Shown here piece by piece: positions 34,487 through 42,529 of a DNA stretch of 64,000 nt (the stretch's first letter is position 1; each line of letters starts with the position of its first letter). The stretch spans positions 1 to 64,000 of the forward strand of contig CAJBES010000104.1 of assembly GCA_903952145.1 (NCBI GenBank), read 5' to 3'. The notes under the pieces were generated by a model that ran no database searches, was not told where the DNA came from, and worked only from the letters and a program-made list of their open reading frames with translations. A program made the translations under genes and the position numbers. This DNA is from an uncultured Opitutaceae bacterium (GTDB lineage: Bacteria; Verrucomicrobiota; Verrucomicrobiia; Opitutales; Opitutaceae).

Positions 34487-36823
34487 ATGAAATATGAAGC
34501 TGCCGTCAATCAGCGCGATGACGCGCTGATCGCATCAAGGCTGAACGGCTTTGTTCCGGCCGAGGTTTACGATGCCCACGCCCACCCCTATCACCCCGGC
34601 CACTTTGCACCCGGGGCCTGGAGCTTTCTCGCGGACCAAGGTCCGCTCGGTTGCACGGAGCATCGTGCCGCCCTGCAGCGGTATATGCCCGCGACGACCA
34701 TCCACGGCGCCTACTTCGGCCTGCCGCACCCGTCCGCGGACCGGCCGGCCATAAACGCCTGGGTCGCCGGGCAGGTCCAGGCACATGGGACTCCCCTCAG
34801 CCGGGCTTTTCTGCTGGTGGCACCGGACGATGACCAGGCCATGGTCGCCGCCGCCCTGCACGACGGACAGTTCTGCGGTCTCAAGGTCTATCACTGCTAT
34901 GCCGGACGCCCCGACACGATGAATGCGACGGTCGAGGAGTATGCTCCGGAGTGGATGTGGGCGTTGCTCGACCAGGTGCACGGAATCTTGCTGCTGCATA
35001 TTGTCCGGGACGGCGCGTTGGACGATCCCGTCAACCAGCAGTCCCTCCGCCGGCTTTGCCGCACCTATCCCAACGCACGGCTCCAGCTGGCCCATATTGC
35101 CCGCAGCTTCAATTACCGGAATGCGCGCAGTGCCCTGCACACCATCGCCGACCTGGATAACGCGGTCGTGGATACGTCCGCCATCTGCGAGACCGAGGCA
35201 TTGCGGGCCGCGCTGGAGATTCTCGGTCCGCGCCGGGTGCTGTGGGGCTCGGACTTTGCCGTCAGTGAAATGCGCGGCCGCTGTGTGACGACCGGCGCCC
35301 ATTTCTTCTGGCTGCACCCACAGGGGCTGCATCCCGCCCTCCAGGCCCCCACCACCACCGCGATGACCCTTGTGGGCATCGAATCTTTGCTCTGCCTGCG
35401 CGAAGCGTGCGAGGACCTCGGCCTCACGCCTGATGACATCGGGGATGTTTTTCTGCACAATGCCCGGCGCCTGCTCGCCCCGCATCTGCCGGCGGCGACC
35501 GTGCCGGCAGAACGACCCGGCGCCGCGCTGTGGCAGCGGGCGCGGGCCGTGATTGCGGGCGGCACCGGCCTCATGTCCAAGCGCGCCGAGATGTTTGATG
35601 CGCGCGGCTGGCCGGCCTATTTCTCGCGCTGCGCCGGGGCCGAGGTCTGGGATCTGGAGGGCCGGCGCCATCTGGATTTTACGGGCGGCGTCGGCGCCGT
35701 GCTGCTGGGTTATGCCGACCCGGAGGTGACGGCGGCGGTGCGCCGCCGCCTCTCCCTCGGCACCTATTGCACCCTGGTCAACCCGCAGGAGGTGGAGCTG
35801 GCCGAGCAGCTGCTCGCCCTGCATCCATGGGCCGGCAAGGTCAAATATGCGCGCGGCGGCGGGGAGGCGATGATGATGAGCGTCCGGATCGCGCGCGCCG
35901 CCACCGGCCACAGCGGCGTGGCCTTCTGCGGCTACCACGGCTGGCACGACTGGTATCTGGCCGCCAATCTGGGCGCGACCGATGCGCTTAACGGCCATTT
36001 GCTGCCCGGCCTCGAGCCCCGGGGCGTCCCGCGCGAACTGCAGGGGACTGCCGTGCCCTTCCGCTACAACGATCTCGCCTCACTCGACCGTGCGCTGGCG
36101 CAGCTCAGCGGCAATCTCGCCGCGGTGGTGATGGAGCCCATGCGGTCGCAGTTGCCCAAGGATGATTTCATCGGACAGGTCGCCGCCCGTTGCCGGACGG
36201 CGGGGGCGGTATTCGTGGTGGATGAGGTGACCAGTGGTCTGCGCTACGGTTTTCCGGGGGCGTTGAGCCGGTTCGGCATTGAGCCCGATCTGGCGGTCTA
36301 CGCCAAGGCCATGGGCAACGGCTTTCCCTTTGCCACTGTCATTGGCCGCGAGGAAATCATGAAGGCCTCGTGCGGGAGTTTCATCTCATCCAGCTATTGG
36401 ACTGACGGCATCGGCCCCGCGGCCGCATTGGCCGTGCTGGCCAAGGCGCAGCGGATCCGCGCGCATGAACTGGTCTGGGCGCGGGGCGGGCAACTGCAGG
36501 CGGCGTTGCGGGCCATTGCCGCGCGCCATCCCGCGTGCCGCCTCACGGTGGGGGGCATGCCCGCGACGCCTACCCTGACTTTCGACCTCGGCGCGGATGC
36601 GCCGCTCGCACAAACCCTCTACACCCGCAAAATGCAGCAACGGGGGCTGCTCGTTTCCTCCTATTTTTATCTCATGGTCGCCCATGCAGAGACGCATATT
36701 GCACAACTGCTCGAGTGCCTGGATCCAGTGCTGGGCGAGATCAGCCAAACAATCGAGTCTGGCAAACTGGCCGCCGAGTCAGGCGCAGCACGAGGCCAGC
36801 GGGGATTTACCCGGCTCGCGTAA
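34487..36823 (+). CDS. Fusion of amidohydrolase and class III aminotransferase
   Basis: 778-residue single open frame. Residues 1 to about 350 form an Amidohydro_2-type barrel: EVYDAHAHPYHP (H31 and H33 as the HxH pair), GLKVYHCYAG, LLLHIVRDG, LQLAHIARSF and RVLWGSDFAVS (metal Asp). From about residue 363 a glutamate-1-semialdehyde-aminotransferase-like class III PLP domain follows: VWDLEGRRHLDFTGGVGAVL, GGGEAMMMSVRIARAATG, FVVDEVTSGLRYG and YAKAMGNGFPF (K607 as PLP Lys). There is no stop or frameshift at the join. It could hydrolyse an amide or lactone and pass an amino or keto product straight to the transaminase. I know of no characterised protein with this order. Start ATG 34487 gives a short lead before the HxH motif. 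Confidence 0.9.
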   Translation: MKYEAAVNQRDDALIASRLNGFVPAEVYDAHAHPYHPGHFAPGAWSFLADQGPLGCTEHRAALQRYMPATTIHGAYFGLPHPSADRPAINAWVAGQVQAHGTPLSRAFLLVAPDDDQAMVAAALHDGQFCGLKVYHCYAGRPDTMNATVEEYAPEWMWALLDQVHGILLLHIVRDGALDDPVNQQSLRRLCRTYPNARLQLAHIARSFNYRNARSALHTIADLDNAVVDTSAICETEALRAALEILGPRRVLWGSDFAVSEMRGRCVTTGAHFFWLHPQGLHPALQAPTTTAMTLVGIESLLCLREACEDLGLTPDDIGDVFLHNARRLLAPHLPAATVPAERPGAALWQRARAVIAGGTGLMSKRAEMFDARGWPAYFSRCAGAEVWDLEGRRHLDFTGGVGAVLLGYADPEVTAAVRRRLSLGTYCTLVNPQEVELAEQLLALHPWAGKVKYARGGGEAMMMSVRIARAATGHSGVAFCGYHGWHDWYLAANLGATDALNGHLLPGLEPRGVPRELQGTAVPFRYNDLASLDRALAQLSGNLAAVVMEPMRSQLPKDDFIGQVAARCRTAGAVFVVDEVTSGLRYGFPGALSRFGIEPDLAVYAKAMGNGFPFATVIGREEIMKASCGSFISSSYWTDGIGPAAALAVLAKAQRIRAHELVWARGGQLQAALRAIAARHPACRLTVGGMPATPTLTFDLGADAPLAQTLYTRKMQQRGLLVSSYFYLMVAHAETHIAQLLECLDPVLGEISQTIESGKLAAESGAARGQRGFTRLA

Positions 36824-37086
36824 ACACCCCCGCACCGGCCGCCGCCCACCGTGTGGCGCAGCGAAACCACCGACGTGCCCCACTCAACCACCAGGCCAAA
36901 ACGGAAGCCGGAACCCATGGGCACGGCCAATCGCCGCCCCGTTGGGCGATGGACGTTTCCCCTCCGGAGGCTGCACGGGCGCATCCGGCGGCGCCCATCG
37001 GCCACAGCCATTGGCGGCCGGTCGTCCCCCAAGCATCCGGCTTCGACTTTGCCTCAGCGACCTGGCAACCTCAGCCACCTCCCTGC

Positions 37087-38088
37087 ATGAGCTCTCTCCC
37101 CACCGTCCTTATCATCGGCTGCGGCAGCATCGGCGAACGCCATCTGCGCACCTTCCTCGCCACCGGCCGCTGCCGCGTCCTCGCCTGCGACAACCGCCCG
37201 CCCATTCTCGCGGCCATGGCGGAACGCTACGCCGCACCCACCGCGGCGGATTGGCGCACGGCCCTCGCCACCCCGGGTCTTTATGCCGCGGTCGTTGCCA
37301 CGCCGGCGCCCAGCCACGTTGCCATCGCCACGGAAATCCTGCGCGCGGGCAAACACTGCCTCATCGAGAAACCCCTCGCACTCACGCTCGACGGCATGGA
37401 GGCGCTCACCGCCGCGCACACTGCCGGCGGCCGCGCCGCCGGCATCGCCTATGTGCATCACTTCCTCACCGAGGTCGCCGCCGCCCGCGCCTTCCTGCAG
37501 ACGGGCACCCTCGGCCGCGTGCTCCACGCAAGCGTCGTGTCGGGGCAGGACTTCCCTTTTTTCCGTCCCGCCTACCGCGAGATCTACTACCGCGACCGCG
37601 CCCAGGGCGGCGGCGCAATCCAGGACGCATTCACCCACCTCGCCAACCTCATGGAGTGGTTCCTCGGCCCGGTCGCCACGCTCAGTTGCGAAGCCGGCCA
37701 CCAGGCCCTCGCCGGCGTGGAGGTTGAGGACACCGTGGCCGTGACCGCACGCACGCACGCCGGCGCGATCGTCGTCTGGTCGCTCAACCAGTTTCAGGCC
37801 CCCAACGAAACCACGCTCCAGTTCAACGCCGAGCATGGCAGCGTGACGGTCGAGTATCACCGCCGGCGCTGGGGCCGTCTCGCCCGCGGCGACCAGGCCT
37901 GGACTTGGGAAACCTTTCCGCCCGCCGAGCGCGACGCCCCCTTCATCGCGCAGGCGCATGCCTTCCTCGATCAGTGCGAAGTCAAACCCACGGGTGTCGC
38001 CTCGCTCGCTGACGGCATTCAGGCCGTGCGCCTGAATCTCGCCACCTTCGAGTCGTTGCGCACCGGCCGGCGCGTGACGGTGGCGTAA
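37087..38088 (+). CDS. Gfo/Idh/MocA family oxidoreductase
   Basis: 333-residue NAD(P)-dependent dehydrogenase. TVLIIGCGSIGERHLRTF (about residues 6-23) is the GxGxxG loop; HCLIEKPLALTLDGME has the EKP motif; GGGAIQDAFTHLANLMEW gives the catalytic Asp/His region. A 62-bp decayed copy of its 5' end lies at 26867-26928. It follows the fusion gene by 263 bp of non-coding DNA and precedes the 1060-residue gene by 49 bp. Long in-frame upstream extension overlaps the fusion gene and was not used. Confidence 0.92.
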   Translation: MSSLPTVLIIGCGSIGERHLRTFLATGRCRVLACDNRPPILAAMAERYAAPTAADWRTALATPGLYAAVVATPAPSHVAIATEILRAGKHCLIEKPLALTLDGMEALTAAHTAGGRAAGIAYVHHFLTEVAAARAFLQTGTLGRVLHASVVSGQDFPFFRPAYREIYYRDRAQGGGAIQDAFTHLANLMEWFLGPVATLSCEAGHQALAGVEVEDTVAVTARTHAGAIVVWSLNQFQAPNETTLQFNAEHGSVTVEYHRRRWGRLARGDQAWTWETFPPAERDAPFIAQAHAFLDQCEVKPTGVASLADGIQAVRLNLATFESLRTGRRVTVA

Positions 38089-38137
38089 GCTCTCGCCAGC
38101 CGGGCAGAATCACGTTTTCGCCAGATCATATCTCTCG

Positions 38138-41100
38138 ATGACACCCTTGGAATTCACCATCGATTGGGGCTACCAGTTCCTGTACTCCCGTCGTCACTAT
38201 CATCCCGCTTATTGCTGGGACGGCCGGATCGAATGCCGTGGCGGTTCTATCCACACCGTGCACCAGCTGCGCTACCCCGTGGTTTGGTGGGGCGTGGTCC
38301 TCTCGCCTGAGGAAACCAAGCTGGAGGGTTGCACGTGGCAATCCACCACCCGCCGCGGGATGTCCGGCATCCGCGTGACGGCGGACTGCGGGGAGGCGGC
38401 GGAGTTCGTCCTCGCCACGGCCCAAGGCGAGTTCCGGTTTTCCGCCCGACGGATTCGCGAGGAAGGCCGCATCGTCTTCCCTGTCGGCTCGAAGTATTCG
38501 CACTGCACGATCCTCGTCACGCGCAAAGGCCACCTCTGGTTCCGCCCGCCGCCCTTGCCGCAGGAAACGGCCATTGACGCCGCCGCGTTGCAGGGCGTGC
38601 CGCACGGCAACTGGCAGCGCATGGACCAGGCGTGGATTGCCCCCGGAGCCCGCGCCGGATTCGAACTCACCCTGCCGGCCACCACGGCGGACGGCGAATC
38701 GCATTGGCTGCTGCATCTGCAAGCCATGTCGATGGGCGGCACGCCCGAACAGCCGCAGCTGAACGTGAAAGACTATGTGCCGATCGAGGTGCGGGCCGAC
38801 GGCCGCAGCCTGGCGGCGTTCCGCCATTACCTGCGCTTCCACGACCAACACCTCCAGATTCTCAACGACCTGTGGCTCGAAATCCCGTTCTCCGCGCTCC
38901 TGCCGGGGCCACACCGGTTCGAGTTGGTCAACCAACACCGGACGCTCTCGCTCCTGGTCAACCGCGTATCGATCCGCCCGCGGGTTCACCGGCACCTCGA
39001 CCTGACCGCTCCGCGTTGGGCGCTCGTGGGCCGCGAGTTCATCCTGCGGCTGCAAATTCTGGAATCGGGCGCACCGGTCGCCCTGGATTACGATCCGGCG
39101 GCCTTCCGCCTGGTCTCGGAACTGTCGCCCGATCGTCCCCTGCACGCCGGACCGCACGAGCTCCGCCTGGTGCCGCTGCAACCGCAGCGCGATGCGCGGA
39201 TCGGCGCCACCGACCTGCGCTCCGGGCGGCGCATGACCACGACCCTCGCCGCCATTTACCAGCTGCCGGCCGAGACGCCCGAGGTGAAGATCGGCTACGA
39301 CATGACCTTTGTCGCGCACGACGACACGGGGGAGATGGACTGGCTGCTCGACTACACGCAGCGCACGCAACTGGCCAATCTCGTAATCTTCCGCGCCTTC
39401 ACCCCGTGCCCGATCGCACCGACAACGCTGCAGCGTTGGGGTCGGTTTTGTCGGGAGCACGGGCTGTACGTCGAAACCGTGAACTGTCTGGAAACCGATG
39501 CTCTGCCGGCGGCCGCAGGGGATCACTTTCATTCGGGCGGCACGCACGAACTCAGCGGTGTCGTCTACGCGCACAACCCTGACAACGGCTCCCGCACAAT
39601 GAAGGACGCGGCGGAGCGCTTCACCGATTTCATCCGCGAACCTGTGCGCGGCGTGCGCGCCCTCGGCGTGCCGGTCGCGTTCGGCGATGCCAGCTGCGGA
39701 CACCGCTACAGCCTGATGGCCGGGGCGACCTTTCTGCGCGCGGAGACCATGGTGCCGCACACGACGCTCCTGCTCACCCAGGCACGGCCGGCGGCCCAGG
39801 CGCTGGGCACGGGCGAATGGGGCGTGCACATCGCCATCCAGCACGCCAAGCAGCCGTATCTCGAATCGCACCTCGGCTGGTATTATCTTTCCCTCGCCCA
39901 GCCATGGATCATGGGCGCGAATTTCCTCTACGAGGAGGACAGCCTCTTCGTCATGAGCAAGGAGGAGCGCCAGTGCTGGGACGATGCCTTGACCAAGGGC
40001 AAGCGCGACATGACGCGCGACTTCCTGCGCTTTGCCCAGACGCATCCGCGCACGCGCCGGCCGGAGGTCGCCATCGGCGCCTTGCTCGGTCGCTACGCCG
40101 CACCGTTCAACGGTTTCATCTGCGATTCCGAACAAGACCCCTCCTATTCTGTCTGGGGCCGGTTCGGTCGCACCGATCCGACCTGGGGGCACCGGCAACC
40201 CGAAAAAGCGCATCAGGTGCTTGACGTGCTCATGCCCGGCGCGAGCACGCACCCGCTGCGCCAGCAACACGACCGGCGGCGCTTCTTTTTCTCCGGCTCG
40301 CCCCACGGCGATTTCGACCAGCCGCCCATCGAAGCCGGGCGGGAGTTTCTCGCGCGTTACCGTTTGTTGCTGCTCCTCGGCTGGAATACCCTGATCGAGG
40401 CGGACTACCGCAAGCTCCGGCAATATGTGGAGGCCGGCGGCACCCTGCTGCTCGGCGTTCCCCAACTCTCCACCCACGAGGGCCGCGACTTCCTCCAAGC
40501 GTTCGACGATCTGGCCCTGTATCAGAACGGCAATGTGGCCGACCTGTGTGGCGTCACCATCACCGGTCGCGGTCCGCGCTACAGCGGACGCTGGCAGGCG
40601 GTGGACGAGACCTTCGCCGGAGCAGCTTGCCCGCCACTCTCGCGCGCGCCGAGCGTCGCGCCGGATGAGGACGGCCCGTGTCACGTGGCGGCAGTCAGCC
40701 TGGCTGGCGCACGCCCGGTCATCGTGGATGCGTCCAACCAGCAACCGCTGCTCGTCGAGCACCGGCTTGGCCAAGGTCGCGTGTATCTCATCACGACCTG
40801 GGCTTATCCCGGACACGAAGAGCTGGCCGACTTCTCGGGTGCCGTGGTCGACCGCTTGTGCCGCGAACATCAAGGCGCCTGCCGCGTCGCAGATCCCAGC
40901 CGGGAAGTCTTTTGGACCCACTGGCCCGATGCCGCGGGCTCCGGCAAGCTGTTCCTGCTTAACACCGACTGGACCGAGCGCGGCAACGTGAAAACGGTCA
41001 CGGTCGAGACCCCGTCCCTGCGCTTCGCGTGCACCGTACGCGAACGGGAGATGAGCATCGTCACCCTGCTGCCCTTCGGCGCTTTGGTACAGGAGACGGC

Positions 41101-41320
41101 CGGGCCACATGTGGAAACGCTGCGCATCGCTGCCAACGCAGCGCAACTGCGGGTGCACACCGCCCACCCCACGCGCTTCCGCCTGCACGCCGCCGACTCG
41201 TGGCACGTCCAAGTCGATGGGATATCCGTGCCCCTGTCCGGAGGTGCCGCGCAGGGTTGGAGTTTCGACCTGCCCGCCGGCCCCCTCACCCAACACGAAC
41301 TGCAGATCACCCGGTGTTAG
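38138..41320 (+). CDS. Uncharacterised 1060-residue protein, probable glycoside-active enzyme
   Basis: No family can be named with confidence. Three parts can be seen. Residues 1 to about 380 are beta-rich (IDWGYQFLYSRRHYHP, FELTLPATTADG). Residues about 385-700 look like a TIM barrel (LANLVIFRAFTPCP, GLYVETVNCLETDA, GVPVAFGDASCGHRYS, FLYEEDSLFVMSKEE). Residues about 715-950 resemble the glutamine-amidotransferase-like trimerisation domain of GH42 beta-galactosidases (LLLLLGWNTLIEADYRKLRQ, YVEAGGTLLLGVPQ). A small beta domain ends it. No signal peptide. Its position after a Gfo/Idh gene and its layout suggest a cytoplasmic glycosidase. Confidence 0.65.
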   Translation: MTPLEFTIDWGYQFLYSRRHYHPAYCWDGRIECRGGSIHTVHQLRYPVVWWGVVLSPEETKLEGCTWQSTTRRGMSGIRVTADCGEAAEFVLATAQGEFRFSARRIREEGRIVFPVGSKYSHCTILVTRKGHLWFRPPPLPQETAIDAAALQGVPHGNWQRMDQAWIAPGARAGFELTLPATTADGESHWLLHLQAMSMGGTPEQPQLNVKDYVPIEVRADGRSLAAFRHYLRFHDQHLQILNDLWLEIPFSALLPGPHRFELVNQHRTLSLLVNRVSIRPRVHRHLDLTAPRWALVGREFILRLQILESGAPVALDYDPAAFRLVSELSPDRPLHAGPHELRLVPLQPQRDARIGATDLRSGRRMTTTLAAIYQLPAETPEVKIGYDMTFVAHDDTGEMDWLLDYTQRTQLANLVIFRAFTPCPIAPTTLQRWGRFCREHGLYVETVNCLETDALPAAAGDHFHSGGTHELSGVVYAHNPDNGSRTMKDAAERFTDFIREPVRGVRALGVPVAFGDASCGHRYSLMAGATFLRAETMVPHTTLLLTQARPAAQALGTGEWGVHIAIQHAKQPYLESHLGWYYLSLAQPWIMGANFLYEEDSLFVMSKEERQCWDDALTKGKRDMTRDFLRFAQTHPRTRRPEVAIGALLGRYAAPFNGFICDSEQDPSYSVWGRFGRTDPTWGHRQPEKAHQVLDVLMPGASTHPLRQQHDRRRFFFSGSPHGDFDQPPIEAGREFLARYRLLLLLGWNTLIEADYRKLRQYVEAGGTLLLGVPQLSTHEGRDFLQAFDDLALYQNGNVADLCGVTITGRGPRYSGRWQAVDETFAGAACPPLSRAPSVAPDEDGPCHVAAVSLAGARPVIVDASNQQPLLVEHRLGQGRVYLITTWAYPGHEELADFSGAVVDRLCREHQGACRVADPSREVFWTHWPDAAGSGKLFLLNTDWTERGNVKTVTVETPSLRFACTVREREMSIVTLLPFGALVQETAGPHVETLRIAANAAQLRVHTAHPTRFRLHAADSWHVQVDGISVPLSGGAAQGWSFDLPAGPLTQHELQITRC

Positions 41321-41764
41321 CCGGATGCCCGCCGCAAGCATGGCCACGCTGGTCCAGATTGATCAGGAACATGGCCACAGAAAGCACCGAAGACCCAGCC
41401 AGAGAGAGCTGCATCCTGTGTTTTGTGCCTCTGGTGGCCAAACTGCTTGGGCTAGCCCAATTTGACGGGCACAAGTTGAGTCCAAATAAAGGGCTCAACC
41501 ATGACCAAGAAGCTGGCAACCCCGGCATGATCCGGCGGGCCATGTTGCCTTGGGCAAGGCAACGCGGCAGGGCCAGCCGCCCGGCCAGTGCAACGGTCGC
41601 CACCGGGTCGCTCGCTCGCGGTGAGCCCAACCCGTGCGCGGCGGGAACCGGGGTTGGCGCGGGCCAACCAAAGGCACGGGGCAGCATTGGCAGGCGCAAA
41701 GCGCGCGGCAACGCCCTGCTTCTGTCCTTGAGCCGCGCGTGGTTTCGGCCACGAATGGCCCCCC
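41321..41764. other. Intergenic stretch with imperfect inverted repeat
   Basis: 444 bp without a supported gene. At about 41372-41440 the sequences TGGCCACAGAAAGCAC and GTGTTTTGTGCCTCTGGTGGCCA form an imperfect inverted repeat, of the CACAGA/GGCACA kind scattered in related genomes. The rest shows nothing definite. Confidence 0.4.
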
Positions 41765-42472
41765 ATGAAAATCTGCCTGTATGGCGTGCCCGGCACCACC
41801 GCGGCCAAACGTCCCCTCAAAGATCCCCGGCTCGATGCCGCACACAAGCTCGTGGAAGCCGACAAGAGGGCCTACGCACTGGTGGATGTGGCCGGCGATG
41901 ACGGCCTGGCTGACGCCGATGCCATTGTCGCGACGACGGACAGCGTGCTCGATCTGATCCTGCAGGACCTTGAATTCGTCGAAACCCGCCTCGGGAACGA
42001 GCCGGCTGAGGCGGAAAAAGCCGTGCTTTTGAGAATGCAGGCGGATCTCGAAGCGAGCCGTTGCCTGAGCGCGTGCGCCTACTCCGGGGCGGACTGGGCG
42101 GCGGTGAATGCGAGCGGCCTGATCACGCGGAAATCCATCGTCGTCGCCGCGGCCGAGGAGTTGGCGCAACCCGACGCGCTGCTGGTGCGCGCCGTCGCCG
42201 CAGCCGGCTGGATTTCCTTCCTGACCGTCGGCGGCAAGGAAAACCGCGCCTGGCTTATCCGGCAGGGAACGACCGCGTGGGAATCCGGCGGGGCGATCCA
42301 CACCGACATCCAGCACGGTTTCATCCGCGCCGAGATCATCGGCTGGGCGGATTTCATCGCCGCGGGCGGCGAGACGCAGGCCAAGCGCGCCGGCAAACTC
42401 CGCCTGGAGATGAAATCCTACGTGATGCAGGACTACGACCTGGTGAACTTCCGGTTCAACAAGACCTCCTAG
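41765..42472 (+). CDS. YchF/OLA1-like protein lacking the GTPase domain
   Basis: 235-residue protein whose C-terminal third (AWLIRQGTTAWESGG ... KSYVMQDYDLVNFRFN, about residues 158-233) is the TGS-like DUF933 domain of YchF. In the middle, LILQDLEFVETRL and ADLEASRCL resemble the YchF helical hairpin. The N-terminus keeps only a trace of the start (MKICLYGVPGTTAAKRPLKD); the P-loop GxxNVGKS and later G motifs are absent, and YchF is normally about 363 residues. So it cannot bind nucleotide in the YchF way. Might act as a ribosome- or RNA-binding module. Stop faces the next gene across a strong hairpin. Confidence 0.8.
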   Translation: MKICLYGVPGTTAAKRPLKDPRLDAAHKLVEADKRAYALVDVAGDDGLADADAIVATTDSVLDLILQDLEFVETRLGNEPAEAEKAVLLRMQADLEASRCLSACAYSGADWAAVNASGLITRKSIVVAAAEELAQPDALLVRAVAAAGWISFLTVGGKENRAWLIRQGTTAWESGGAIHTDIQHGFIRAEIIGWADFIAAGGETQAKRAGKLRLEMKSYVMQDYDLVNFRFNKTS

Positions 42473-42506
42473 CCGATTTAGCCTCCAGCAGCCGGCCCCC
42501 CTGATT

Positions 42507-42528
42507 GCCCGGGCCGTTGGGCCCGGGC
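42507..42528. terminator. Bidirectional hairpin between converging genes
   Basis: Perfect 9-bp stem, GCCCGGGCC, loop GTTG, GGCCCGGGC, placed between stops at 42472 (+) and 42530 (-). T tracts are weak on both sides, so termination may be factor-assisted. Confidence 0.6.
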
Positions 42529-42529
42529 C

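Noticed and set aside
38126-41347. 1073-codon open frame on the minus strand
   Set aside because: Exactly antisense to the 1060-residue gene; its composition is the Arg/Gly/His/Ala-rich pattern of GC-rich shadows and it has no family motifs.
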